From Bacillota bacterium (GTDB lineage: Bacteria; Bacillota_A; Clostridia; Christensenellales; Aristaeellaceae): a stretch of DNA of 52,411 bases. This document shows, one piece after another, positions 1 through 7,482 of this stretch (position 1 is its first letter; each line of letters starts with the position of its first letter). A program made the translations under genes and the position numbers. The DNA is taken from the NCBI GenBank assembly GCA_023421735.1, contig JAEZSP010000091.1:1-52411 (forward strand), read 5' to 3'. A model generated the notes under the pieces. It ran no database searches, was not told the DNA's origin, and saw nothing but the letters and a program-made list of their open reading frames with translations.

Positions 1-45
1 TTGCCAAGGTGGAGGTCGCGAGTCCGAGTCTCGTCTACCGCTCCA
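1..45 (+). tRNA. tRNA-Gly(GCC), 3' part only
   Basis: The window opens at the anticodon loop TTGCCAA (anticodon GCC at 3-5). The 3' anticodon stem GGTGG, variable loop, T-arm (GCGAG, loop TCCGAGT, CTCGT), the 3' acceptor strand CTACCGC, the discriminator T and an encoded CCA follow in order. The 5' half lies outside the window. It is followed after 3 bases by tRNA-Lys, so the two probably belong to one tRNA cluster. Confidence 0.85.
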
Positions 46-48
46 TAT

Positions 49-124
49 GCGCCTTTAGCTCAGTTGGTAGAGCACCTGACTCTTAATCAGGGTGTCCAGG
101 GTTCGAGCCCCTGAAGGCGTACCA
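49..124 (+). tRNA. tRNA-Lys(CTT)
   Basis: A complete cloverleaf can be folded: acceptor GCGCCTT with AAGGCGT (first pair G-U), D-arm GCTC/GAGC, anticodon stem CCTGA/TCAGG with loop CTCTTAA (anticodon CTT at 82-84), T-arm CAGGG-TTCGAGC-CCCTG, discriminator A and encoded CCA at 122-124. It lies 3 bases after the tRNA-Gly end and directly before a terminator, so it is the last gene of the tRNA cluster. Confidence 0.97.
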
Positions 125-127
125 GAA

Positions 128-154
128 AGGCGTCGCGTAAGCGGCGCCTGTTTT
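128..154 (+). terminator. terminator of the tRNA cluster
   Basis: A 9-bp stem AGGCGTCGC/GCGGCGCCT (one T-G pair) with a GTAA loop is followed by GTTTTAA. It starts 4 bases after the CCA of tRNA-Lys. Confidence 0.85.
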
Positions 155-164
155 AATGTCCCGT

Positions 165-1091
165 TCAATCGCCAAAATGGCTGTCGAGAAATGAGAGGAT
201 CGCCCCGGAATAGCCCGCGTCCTGCGCGGGATCGAGAAAATATGCTTCTTCGCATACGCGATGGCGGTTCCCCTCGACGACGTATGTCTGCGCGGTCGGC
301 GCAGCCTTGGTCAAACGGAGAAAGCTTTCATAGGGAACGACCCGATCGCCCAACGAGTGCATGAGAAGCGCCGGGCGACCGTTCAGTTTTTTGATTTCGT
401 CAACCGGGTTGATGTGCAGATTGCCAAACCCGTATTTGATCCCCATCGTCAGCCACACGAACGGTTTCTCTGCAATGCACGCGATCTTCGGGAGGCCGCC
501 CTGTGCCATGTTGTCGGTGAGCATGTCCGGCCAGCTTGATGCTGCGCTCACCGAAATCACCGCGTCGATCTCGGGCGTCTCGCCGATGGCGTCGATCGCC
601 GCCGTTCCGCCCATTGAAAACCCAAACGCCACGATGGGAAGCGCAGGGTCGATCTTCTTCGTATCCCAAACCGCTGCGCGGATATCGAGGTATTCGGTCG
701 TGCCCACGCCGAGCGTGCCGCCCTCGCTTTCGCCGCGTCCGCGCAGTTCCACAAGCACCGACGAATAACCTGCCGCCTGGAGCATCTTCGCGTGTCCGAA
801 GAACATGGTGACGGAAGGCGCGTGGAAGCCGGAGGCAAAAATGACAACCGCGCGGGGGTCTTTTGCATCTACCCGCCACGCAGCCAGATTGAGCCCATCC
901 TCTGTGGTCAGGGTGAAGCGCTCTGCCTCGATCCCGAAATCGGAGGGCGCATAGACCGTTTTGAACGTCACATGCCCGTCTACCACTTCGCCCGTCTTTC
1001 TCCACCCATAGTGCGCCAGGAATGCCACGCCCAACACGAACAGGGCGCACAGCACAATCGCCAGTATTTTGATGACGATACGTTTTTTCAT
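165..1091 (-). CDS. membrane-anchored alpha/beta hydrolase
   Basis: A 308-residue serine hydrolase of the alpha/beta fold. An N-terminal hydrophobic segment (about residues 5-26) after MKKR should anchor or export it, so it probably works outside the membrane. The nucleophile elbow is GFSMGG with Ser159. The likely triad partners are Asp249 in SLGDRVVP and His277 in GNRHR. The oxyanion region is ASGFHAP near residues 86-92. The start chosen is the ATG at 1091, with AGGTG placed 7 bases upstream; an ORF open further upstream lacks such a site. The family (peptidase S9-like, carboxylesterase, DUF-type hydrolases) does not fix the substrate. It is a single gene, tail-to-tail with the tRNA terminator and divergent from pxpA. 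Confidence 0.8.
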   Translation of the reverse strand: MKKRIVIKILAIVLCALFVLGVAFLAHYGWRKTGEVVDGHVTFKTVYAPSDFGIEAERFTLTTEDGLNLAAWRVDAKDPRAVVIFASGFHAPSVTMFFGHAKMLQAAGYSSVLVELRGRGESEGGTLGVGTTEYLDIRAAVWDTKKIDPALPIVAFGFSMGGTAAIDAIGETPEIDAVISVSAASSWPDMLTDNMAQGGLPKIACIAEKPFVWLTMGIKYGFGNLHINPVDEIKKLNGRPALLMHSLGDRVVPYESFLRLTKAAPTAQTYVVEGNRHRVCEEAYFLDPAQDAGYSGAILSFLDSHFGD

Positions 1092-1218
1092 TCGAAACAC
1101 CTCGTTTTCTACATTCGCGCGCATGTGTACAAAATCCTTCCGAAGCGCCTGCATGCTCAAAAAAGGTGTGTAATTGGATAACGCCTATATGCTGTATTGG
1201 TCAAAATGTGCGGAGGGC

Positions 1219-1246
1219 TTGACGAATGGCAAATCTACGCTATCAT
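1219..1246 (+). promoter_or_regulatory. promoter of pxpABC
   Basis: TTGACG, a 16-bp spacer and TATCAT form a good sigma-A promoter. An upstream start at 1226 would lie inside it, which supports the pxpA start at 1274. Confidence 0.65.
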
Positions 1247-1273
1247 GGAAAGAAAACGAAGGCGGGCAAAGAC

Positions 1274-2026
1274 ATGAAGTACGTCGATATCAATGCCGAT
1301 CTCGGGGAGAGCTTCGGGGCGTATACCATCGGGATGGATGGCGCGGTGCTTACGCATATCACCTCCGCGAATGTCGCGTGCGGCTTTCATGCCGGGGATG
1401 CGGTCGTGATGGAAAAGACCGCGCGCATGGCGGCGGAGGCGGGCGTGGCAGTCGGCGCACATCCGGGTTATCCCGACCTGGTGGGATTTGGGCGGCGCGA
1501 GATGGCAATTACGCCGGATGAAGCTTGCAGTTATGTGAAGTACCAGATCGGTGCGCTCATGGCGTTCGCACCGGTGCGTCACGTGAAGCCGCACGGGGCG
1601 CTCTACAATCGCGCTGCGATTGATTTGCCGCTCGCACAGGCAATCTGCCGAGGAATCCGCGCGGTCAATCCAAAGCTCATATTGCTGGGTCTTTCGGGGA
1701 GCGCCATGGAAAAGGCGGCGGAAACGAGCGGCCTGCGCTTTGCCCGTGAGGTGTTCGCCGATCGCGGTTATATGCCGGACGGCACGCTTGCGCCGCGCAG
1801 CATGGCGGGCGCGTTCGTCCGCGATGAAGGGGAGGCCATCGGACGCGTCGTGCGCATGATCCGCGAAGGGCGCATGCGCGCCATCGACGGGACCGACATC
1901 CCGATCCGCGCGGATTCGGTGTGCGTGCACGGCGACAATCCGCAGGCGGTGACGTTTGCGCGGTCGATTCGCGCGGCCCTCGAGGCGGAAGGGATCGGAG
2001 TGCGTGCCCTTTCGGAAATTGTATGA
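1274..2026 (+). CDS. pxpA: 5-oxoprolinase subunit A (LamB/YcsF family)
   Basis: PxpA works with PxpB and PxpC in the ATP-dependent opening of cytosolic 5-oxoproline (pyroglutamate) to glutamate. The 250-residue product has the whole LamB/YcsF signature set: DINADLGESFG at the N-terminus, NVACGFHAGD, GAHPGYPDLVGFGRR, VKPHGALYN and FADRGYMPDG. The length is typical. The start MKYVDINAD at 1274 is chosen because it fits the family N-terminus and falls after the promoter. The stop overlaps the pxpB start (ATGA). The compact pxpA-pxpB-pxpC order is the usual one in Firmicutes, so assignment is firm. Confidence 0.95.
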   Translation: MKYVDINADLGESFGAYTIGMDGAVLTHITSANVACGFHAGDAVVMEKTARMAAEAGVAVGAHPGYPDLVGFGRREMAITPDEACSYVKYQIGALMAFAPVRHVKPHGALYNRAAIDLPLAQAICRGIRAVNPKLILLGLSGSAMEKAAETSGLRFAREVFADRGYMPDGTLAPRSMAGAFVRDEGEAIGRVVRMIREGRMRAIDGTDIPIRADSVCVHGDNPQAVTFARSIRAALEAEGIGVRALSEIV

Positions 2027-2676
2027 AAGCCGACATCCGGCTTGCGGGCGATCGCGCGCTCGTCGTGGAACTTGGGGACGAGATCAGCGCGGCGGTCAAT
2101 GGGCGCGTGCGGGCGTTTTGTCTTGCGCTTGAAGCGCGGGGCATCTGCGGCATCGTTGAGATCGTGCCGACTTATCGCTCCGCAACGGTTCACTACCGCC
2201 CCGAAGAAATCGCCCGGCGCGCTTTGGAGGATGAAATCCGTTCCGCCGCTCTGGAGGCGGGGGAGAGTGCGTCATCTCCGGCGCGGCTTGTTGAAATTCC
2301 GGTTCTGTACGATGGCCCCGACCTCGCGTTCGTTGCGCAGCATGCGAACCTGTCGATTGCGGAGGTCGTGCGGATTCATGCCGGGGCAGAGTATCTCGTC
2401 CACATGCTTGGATTTACGCCGGGCTTTGCGTATTTGGGTGGCATGGATGCGCGGATTGCGACGCCGCGTCTCACCCAGCCGCGCACGCGCATCCCGGCGG
2501 GCTCGGTCGGCATCGCGGGCGCACAGACAGGCGTCTATCCCATCGACTCGCCGGGCGGTTGGCAACTGATTGGCAGGACGCATTTGAAGCTCTATGATCC
2601 CGCGCAGGCGCATCCATTTTTGCTGGACGTGGGCGATCGGGTACGGTTTGTGCCGGTGGAGGAGGGCGCGTCATGA
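2023..2676 (+). CDS. pxpB: 5-oxoprolinase subunit B (KipI-like)
   Basis: A 217-residue protein of the carboxyltransferase/allophanate-hydrolase subunit 1 family (KipI type), the partner of PxpC in the 5-oxoprolinase complex. Typical motifs are GDRALVVELG at the N-terminus, HMLGFTPGFAYLGG in the middle, and RTRIPAGSVGIAGAQTGVYP followed by SPGGWQLIGRT. The start at 2023 overlaps the pxpA stop by 4 bp, which indicates translational coupling. The longer ORF beginning at 1921 lies inside pxpA and is not supported. In sporulating Firmicutes the homologue KipI was first described as an inhibitor of the KinA kinase, but the pxp context favours the metabolic role. Confidence 0.94.
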   Translation: MKADIRLAGDRALVVELGDEISAAVNGRVRAFCLALEARGICGIVEIVPTYRSATVHYRPEEIARRALEDEIRSAALEAGESASSPARLVEIPVLYDGPDLAFVAQHANLSIAEVVRIHAGAEYLVHMLGFTPGFAYLGGMDARIATPRLTQPRTRIPAGSVGIAGAQTGVYPIDSPGGWQLIGRTHLKLYDPAQAHPFLLDVGDRVRFVPVEEGAS

Positions 2677-3692
2677 GCATTCGGATTCTTTGGGCGGGTC
2701 CGTCGAGTACGGTTCAGGACAGGGGCCGCTTTGGCTATCGTCGATTCGGCGTTCCCACGGCGGGAGCGGCAGACGAGCACGCATATCGGCTTGCAAATCT
2801 GCTGGTCGGAAACGCAGAAAATGCGGCGGCCGTCGAATCGACGCTCGCCGGGCCGACCATAGCATTTTTGGAGGATTGCGCGGTTTGTCTGACTGGTGCG
2901 GAGTTTACACCCAGCCTGAACGGGAAGCGGATCGAAATGTACCGCGCCTTTCTTTGTCGGGCGGGCGACGTGCTGGAAATGGGTGCGGCAACGGTGGGCT
3001 GTAGGGGATATATCGCCGTGCTGGGGGGCATCGACGTTCCGGTTGTAATGGGAAGCCGTTCGACGTACGTCCGCGCGGCGCTCGGCGGGCACGAGGGGCA
3101 CGCGCTGCGCGATGGGAATACCCTTCCGGTCGGCAGGCATAGGGACTTGCCGCGCGGAATTTCACTGCGATGCACGGCGTTGCCCCTCAGGGAAGACAAT
3201 CCTGTGCTTCGCGTCGTCCTTGGGCCGCAAGACGATTATTTTGCGCCGGAGGGCATCGATGCGTTCTTTGCGTCGGCATATAAGGTGCGTGTGGAATCCG
3301 ACCGCATGGGTGTGCGGCTTTCAGGCGCGCCGATCACGCATTTGGGCGACGGAAATATCATATCGGATGGTGTGAGCGCCGGGGCGATCCAGGTTCCGGG
3401 AGACGGGCTCCCCATTGTCCTGCTCGCGGATGCGCAGACGACGGGCGGATACCCTAAAATTGCCCATGTTGCGACGGTCGATCTGAGCCGGCTTGCGCAG
3501 TTGAGACCGGGGGACGGTGTGCGCTTTGCGCCGATTCCTGTGGATGAGGCGCAGGCACTCTATCTGGAACGGCTGCGCGCGTATGAAGCGCTTGTACAGC
3601 GGCTTGATGCCATTTCTGCGCGTGCGCGCGACTTTGAGGTGAAAATCGCCGGGACAGCCTATCGCATTTCGGTCGGCCCGGCGGAGCCTTAA
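2673..3692 (+). CDS. pxpC: 5-oxoprolinase subunit C (KipA-like)
   Basis: A 339-residue biotin-dependent carboxyltransferase-family protein (carboxyltransferase/allophanate-hydrolase subunit 2). Family motifs visible are PSSTVQDRGRFGYRRFGVP near the N-terminus, GAADEHAYRLANLLVGN, TGAEFTP, RGYIAVLGGIDVP and VMGSRSTY, then DGVSAGAIQVPGDGLPIVLLADAQTTGGYPKIA split over the middle. It is the third gene of the operon and overlaps pxpB by ATGA. Its stop shares the palindrome CTTAAG with the stop of the opposing beta-propeller gene, a 4-bp tail-to-tail overlap with no room for a terminator. Confidence 0.94.
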   Translation: MSIRILWAGPSSTVQDRGRFGYRRFGVPTAGAADEHAYRLANLLVGNAENAAAVESTLAGPTIAFLEDCAVCLTGAEFTPSLNGKRIEMYRAFLCRAGDVLEMGAATVGCRGYIAVLGGIDVPVVMGSRSTYVRAALGGHEGHALRDGNTLPVGRHRDLPRGISLRCTALPLREDNPVLRVVLGPQDDYFAPEGIDAFFASAYKVRVESDRMGVRLSGAPITHLGDGNIISDGVSAGAIQVPGDGLPIVLLADAQTTGGYPKIAHVATVDLSRLAQLRPGDGVRFAPIPVDEAQALYLERLRAYEALVQRLDAISARARDFEVKIAGTAYRISVGPAEP

Positions 3693-4738
3693 GTCACCGC
3701 GAGTCCCTGCGCGCCAATATCGGGCAGGCAGGTGCACGCGGTGATGCAGTGAAACGCCAGCCGCCCTTCGCGTTCGATGCGCAGCACGCTTACCGATCCC
3801 TGGTTGCCGTTCAATACATAAAAGAAACGTCCGGATGGTTCGATGGCGCAGTCGATGGGCGCACCCGTGCCCGATGGGATGCTTAAAACAGACTCGATAT
3901 AGTTGAGCGCACCGTTCGGTGCGACGTCATATTGGGAGATGTTGCCCGTTCCGGCGTTTGCGGTATATGCGTGCCTACCGCTTGGCGTCGCGGCAACCCA
4001 GCAGGTTGCCTGCTGTCCGTTGGGAACGGAGGGGGAGACGACCTTCAGCGCGTTGTAATCCACGACATACGAGCTGAGGGCGTTTGGCCCGGCTTCGGAT
4101 ACCAGTAAAACGCCGTTGCGCGTAAAGGTGAGGCCAAAGGGCACAGCGCCGGACGAAGGATTGACCGTGCCGTTTGTGAGCGTGCCACACGGTTCCACGT
4201 CGTACAAATCGAGGCGGTTCGTCGTTCGCTCGCTCACGGCAAGGTATTTGCCGCAGAAGCTGAAGGCAACGCACGCGGGCTGTGCGTCCGGTTGCGACAG
4301 GGGGTAGACCGCGCCTTCAATGGGCAGGAGGCGCCCATTGCCGCATACCCGGAAGCCCGCGATGTTTGAAGGATGATCGTCGTCCCCGCGATTTGCGACG
4401 TACAGAAGCCCGTGGAAATAGGCGACGCTGACGGGTCCGACACCCTGTGCGCAAGAGACGTTCAGGAGGATGGGCCGCCCGCACCCGATGCTGAACACGC
4501 TGATCGTGCTGCTCGCCGCGTTGACGACAAAGAGAAATTGCCCGTCCGGCGAGACGGCGACGGAGCCCTGTGAGGCAAGAGGATCGACGACCGACTCGCC
4601 TGTGCCCGCGCCGCAAGTGGGGAACGCGCCGACGGGGCATAGGGCGCCCTGTGGGAAGCGACGCAAGGCGGCTGCCGCGTTTTCCGCACAGTTGGTCATC
4701 GAAAAGAGAAAGCGGAAGGATTTATCGTTTACGTGCAT
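3689..4738 (-). CDS. seven-bladed beta-propeller protein, lactonase/YncE-like
   Basis: A 349-residue protein built of repeated beta-propeller strands of the 6-phosphogluconolactonase (YbhE/YkgB) or YncE type: SPDGQFLFVVNAASSTISVF, SFCGKYLAVSERTTNRLDLY and PSGRFFYVLNGNQGSVSVL recur at roughly 50-residue spacing. No signal peptide or membrane segment is seen, so it is probably cytosolic. It is unusually rich in cysteine for this fold (about a dozen), mostly at blade loops. The ATG at 4738 is preceded by GGAGCGTGATTTT. The substrate is not evident. It is convergent with pxpC and probably a single-gene transcript. Confidence 0.65.
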   Translation of the reverse strand: MHVNDKSFRFLFSMTNCAENAAAALRRFPQGALCPVGAFPTCGAGTGESVVDPLASQGSVAVSPDGQFLFVVNAASSTISVFSIGCGRPILLNVSCAQGVGPVSVAYFHGLLYVANRGDDDHPSNIAGFRVCGNGRLLPIEGAVYPLSQPDAQPACVAFSFCGKYLAVSERTTNRLDLYDVEPCGTLTNGTVNPSSGAVPFGLTFTRNGVLLVSEAGPNALSSYVVDYNALKVVSPSVPNGQQATCWVAATPSGRHAYTANAGTGNISQYDVAPNGALNYIESVLSIPSGTGAPIDCAIEPSGRFFYVLNGNQGSVSVLRIEREGRLAFHCITACTCLPDIGAQGLAVT

Positions 4739-4803
4739 AAAATCACGCTCCGTATTTGATTGATTCCCTCCTATTCTATGATTCGATCAAATGCGCGGTG
4801 TAC

Positions 4804-4837
4804 GAAAAAAACGGCGGCGCCACAAGGCGCTGCCGTT
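4804..4837 (-). terminator. minus-strand terminator
   Basis: AACGGCGGCGCC (4810-4821) pairs with GGCGCTGCCGTT (4826-4837), 12 bp with one wobble and an ACAA loop. On the minus strand it runs into six or more T. It lies 16 bases past the stop at 4853 of the doubtful minus-strand frame described in the next entry. Confidence 0.8.
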
Positions 4838-4852
4838 GATCTTTGAACCTTC

Positions 4853-5092
4853 TTAAAGGGCTACCATGACAGAACCGCCGTTCGCGGTTCGTACTTCAAC
4901 GAGGAGACCGCCTCCCGCAGCGCTCACGCGGAGGATCAACGACAATGTTTGCCGGAGGCGAAGGGACACGTTTTGGTTCTGTATCTGCCGCTTCAGGGGG
5001 ATCCAGCCGATCGGGAGAGCAACTCCCGCGAGCAGCGCCCACCATCAGCGATCAAAGATAACGTTTCCATTGATGTGGCAGTCGGCCTTCAT
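4853..5092 (-). pseudogene. possible decayed small gene between opposing terminators
   Basis: The 500 bases between the beta-propeller gene and the GNAT gene hold no convincing intact gene. On the minus strand a frame starts at ATG 5092 (MKADCHINGNVIFDR), meets TGA at 5045-5047, then continues open for 63 codons (hydrophobic WWALLAGVALPIGW, then a strand-like tail ending GGSVMVAL) to the TAA at 4853, just before a clear minus-strand terminator. The protein-like composition and the terminator suggest a gene broken by a stop codon. A plus-strand frame (4866-5105, with AAAGGG before its ATG) is arginine-rich and looks like a shadow, but a plus-strand terminator at 5148-5197 means it cannot be excluded. 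No family is recognised. Confidence 0.25.
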
Positions 5093-5147
5093 GGCATCGC
5101 AATGATCTTCTCGATTGTCTCAAAAATGCAGCACCCATAAAGGCATA

Positions 5148-5197
5148 CGTTCCCTGTGGCGGCCGAAGAAGACCGAACCACAGGGAGCGGTTTTTTT
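5148..5197 (+). terminator. plus-strand terminator without an obvious gene
   Basis: CGTTCCCTGTGG (5148-5159) pairs with CCACAGGGAGCG (5178-5189) and is followed by seven T (5191-5197). The orientation is plus, yet no convincing plus-strand gene precedes it. Confidence 0.75.
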
Positions 5198-5244
5198 CAG
5201 GATAGATGATGTCGTTACAGTACGTCCAAGCATAAACAGCCGAC

Positions 5245-5697
5245 TCAATGGTGGATCTTGTGCGTGGTTTTACGTTCGTAAACCAATTCATTGCCCCATT
5301 GTTCACCCGTAGGCGCAAATCCATATCGACTGTAGAATTTAATTGCGACTTCATTTTCAGGCTCGACACAGAGTCTGATGGGAGAAGCGTCGTATTGGCA
5401 AGACAGCAATTCGACAAGCTTTTCAAGCGCTTGTGTGCCGAAGCCCTTTTGTTGTTGAGAGGCATCGATCATGAAACGGATGATCCAGGATTGATTGGCC
5501 GCTTCATCATTGCCGTACATGGCGAAGCCGACCAAGCTGCCATCGTGATAAATGCCGACCGGATGCATGCCGGATTCGGTTTTTGCTTCCTCCAATGAAT
5601 CGGCGTTGGCTGCAACAAACCCCTTTTGCGCCGGGGCGACGGACAATGCAATGCATGCATCCCTGTTTTCAGGGGTTATGTCGGCCAATGTGATCAT
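5245..5697 (-). CDS. GNAT N-acetyltransferase, spermidine/spermine acetyltransferase-like
   Basis: A 150-residue GNAT-fold enzyme that transfers acetyl from acetyl-CoA to an amine. The acetyl-CoA-binding motif A is QQQKGFGTQAL following the strand IIRFMID; the C-terminal NEVAIKFYSRYGFAPTGE motif with its Tyr is also typical. The sequence resembles BltD/PaiA-type diamine and spermidine acetyltransferases. The start at 5697 (MITLADITPEN) is preceded by GGAGGAGG at 5 bases; the ATG 30 bases further up has no site. Substrate is an inference only. It appears to be monocistronic. Confidence 0.85.
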   Translation of the reverse strand: MITLADITPENRDACIALSVAPAQKGFVAANADSLEEAKTESGMHPVGIYHDGSLVGFAMYGNDEAANQSWIIRFMIDASQQQKGFGTQALEKLVELLSCQYDASPIRLCVEPENEVAIKFYSRYGFAPTGEQWGNELVYERKTTHKIHH

Positions 5698-5769
5698 GTT
5701 GCCTCCTCCAATGGTTATGATATGCAAATAAAAGGAGTATCGTCGTCGGGAGCAATTTCGCCAATCCCG

Positions 5770-6354
5770 CTACCGAATGATCCTTGTCGTATTCGGCTTT
5801 CGCATCGGCGGTTTGGTTTCGTTTTCAATAGATCCGATTGCTGCCGCGGAGCAGATGACGTGTTCCCTGGGAATCCCGCACTCGAACAGGAAATCGCGCA
5901 CGTCGGGATCGTTGCGCAGCCAGTGGAGCTGATTGAGATAACAACTGCCCAACCCCAAAGACTGCGCCGCAAGGAATATGTTTTCAAGGGCGAGAGAACA
6001 GTCCGCCATCGCATTTTCGTAATTCGGCTTGTTGGACGCCACGATCACCGTCGGCGCGTGATAATAAAAGTTGTAATTTTCCTTTGCCGAAGCGGCTTTC
6101 GCCCCAAGCTTGCCGGGGTAATCGTCGTCCGGTGTCCAATGCTGAAAGCCTTCGCGCACGAGCCCGTTGAGCCGTAAAAGGGATTCCCTGTTTTGAATGG
6201 CTGTAAACAACCAGCTTTGGTTATTGCCGCCGCTCGGTGCCCAAATTGCGGCCTCGAGCAGCGTTTTGAGCTGCTCATCTTCAATTTGCCGGTCGGAATA
6301 GCTTCTGGTGCTCCGACGGGCGCGAATCGCATCCAGCACTTCGTTGTGAATCAT
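5770..6354 (-). CDS. nitroreductase family flavoprotein
   Basis: A 194-residue FMN-dependent NAD(P)H oxidoreductase of the nitroreductase family. The N-terminal RARRSTRSYSD with its Arg/Ser FMN-phosphate contacts, EAAIWAPSGGNNQSW and the C-terminal GLGSCYLNQL are characteristic; the chain is short but complete. In anaerobes such proteins reduce nitroaromatics or act in flavin and iodotyrosine-type chemistry; the substrate is not evident here. The ATG at 6354 is chosen because AGAGGAGG ends 9 bases before it, while the site would abut the ATG at 6363. Single gene with its own promoter. Confidence 0.85.
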   Translation of the reverse strand: MIHNEVLDAIRARRSTRSYSDRQIEDEQLKTLLEAAIWAPSGGNNQSWLFTAIQNRESLLRLNGLVREGFQHWTPDDDYPGKLGAKAASAKENYNFYYHAPTVIVASNKPNYENAMADCSLALENIFLAAQSLGLGSCYLNQLHWLRNDPDVRDFLFECGIPREHVICSAAAIGSIENETKPPMRKPNTTRIIR

Positions 6355-6439
6355 GACGATCATCCTCCTCTTATTGATTTCTGCATGTGAAAAATTGCCC
6401 TGTACATTCACACGCGCATTGTCATTGAGGTTTCAATTC

Positions 6440-6468
6440 ATTATATACCGAAATGGATGCTGCATAAA
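6440..6468 (-). promoter_or_regulatory. probable promoter of the nitroreductase gene
   Basis: A perfect TATAAT (6445 to 6440 on the minus strand) lies 17 bp after a weak TTTATG -35 box and about 85 bases before the start codon. Confidence 0.5.
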
Positions 6469-6549
6469 GGTGAAGATAGACAAGCGCATTGCGGGACGGA
6501 TGATGTGACGGATGAGGTCGGTATTCGCACTGCATATCCCTGGCTGCAC

Positions 6550-6867
6550 TCATGATTTATGAGGAATTTCCTCTATTTGCCGGTCGTCCGATGTTTTCCA
6601 ATACTCTGACCCGTCCTTTTTGCGACGCAAAAAGCCGTGATCGATCAATTCGCGCCGCAGCAGAAAGTAATCGTCGAAGGTATGCCATCGGTTGCAGATA
6701 TCGTTGACCTCGCGTTCGGAATAAATGTGATCCGGCGTAAATTGTTCTGACAGATACTGAAGGACTGTCCGCCGTGCGTTTTGCCGTTTCGGCAGCTGAA
6801 CAATCCTTCCACCGTTGTCGAGATACTGCATGATGTTCGCTTTCCGTTCGGCGCTCATGTCCTTCAT
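6550..6867 (-). CDS. DUF2087 domain protein
   Basis: A 105-residue protein of the DUF2087 family: after a short N-terminus come QNARRTVLQYLSEQF, YSEREVNDICNRWH and LLRRELIDHGFLRRKKDGSEYW, the standard helix-turn-helix-like pattern. DUF2087 usually stands alone or at the C-terminus of ArsR-like regulators, so a nucleic-acid-binding or regulatory role is an inference. Its start overlaps the stop of the GIY-YIG gene by 4 bp (ATGA), so the two are translationally coupled and probably work together. Confidence 0.8.
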   Translation of the reverse strand: MKDMSAERKANIMQYLDNGGRIVQLPKRQNARRTVLQYLSEQFTPDHIYSEREVNDICNRWHTFDDYFLLRRELIDHGFLRRKKDGSEYWKTSDDRQIEEIPHKS

Positions 6868-7205
6868 CGCTGGGTGCTCTCCTTTTTTTCAAGCCATATC
6901 TCCAAAAGCGCGTCAATATCGTCCGAGAATGCGCGCTCCGTCTGGCTCTCCTTCTTTTCCAGCTGGTCAAGAACGACCATGGAAAATGTCTCGGCGCCAT
7001 ATTGATTCCATTCCGCGAGCATGGCAGGTTCCGGACACATATTCATCGAAAGGGCAAACGCAACTCGATTTTTCTGACCCTCCAGATTTTTTGTGGATTT
7101 GATCAGCATGCGCTGATTCCCGCCGCACTGAACGGCGTAAATCCCGCCGATCATGGGCTTATTCTTGTACGCGCTTAAAAGCGCCTTTTTCTTTGCCGAG
7201 TCCAT
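6864..7205 (-). CDS. GIY-YIG nuclease family protein
   Basis: A 113-residue protein with a minimal GIY-YIG-like core: GGIYAVQC corresponds to the first motif, the second is degenerate (RMLIKSTKNLEG), and a Glu near EWNQYGAETFSMVVLDQL marks the helical part. Many small members of this type lack proven nuclease activity. The start at 7205 is supported by GGGAGGTG 6 bases upstream. It is the first gene of a two-gene operon with the DUF2087 gene, an association seen in Firmicutes, though the role is not known to me. Confidence 0.7.
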   Translation of the reverse strand: MDSAKKKALLSAYKNKPMIGGIYAVQCGGNQRMLIKSTKNLEGQKNRVAFALSMNMCPEPAMLAEWNQYGAETFSMVVLDQLEKKESQTERAFSDDIDALLEIWLEKKESTQR

Positions 7206-7267
7206 GTCCGCACCTCCCCATATGATTCGTTTTACCGCCCCATCGCGCATATTTTCGCCCCCGCCAG

Positions 7268-7482
7268 TTATTGAGTGTACACGAGGAATACGCAAAAGAC
7301 AACAAACGCTTCGTAGAGTGGGACATGGATCGCATGGGCATGGGCTCGGATCCCAAGTACATCGGCGCCTGCAAGGGGCTTGCGCCGCGGACATCTTCGA
7401 CGGCGACCTGGAGGACCTTCAATCCGGCGGCACATCGAATATCTCTGTGGATGCGCAGGATTGTCATTTTATAATGCCGTAG
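7268..7482 (+). pseudogene. gene fragment with a frameshift
   Basis: Two plus-strand frames read like one protein interrupted by a frameshift near 7370. The first gives VHEEYAKDNKRFVEWD followed by MDRMGMGSDPKYIGACKG. The second gives ADIFDGDLEDLQSGG followed by TSNISVDAQDCHFIMP and a TAG at 7480-7482. Both are acidic and balanced, unlike the arginine-rich shadows around them. There is no start codon or ribosome-binding site at the left, where it abuts the GIY-YIG start. The right end overlaps the PII stop. I do not recognise the family; it is best read as a remnant. Confidence 0.4.

Noticed and set aside
1226..1273. Upstream start for pxpA (16 extra residues)
   Set aside because: It lies inside the promoter and adds residues absent from the family.
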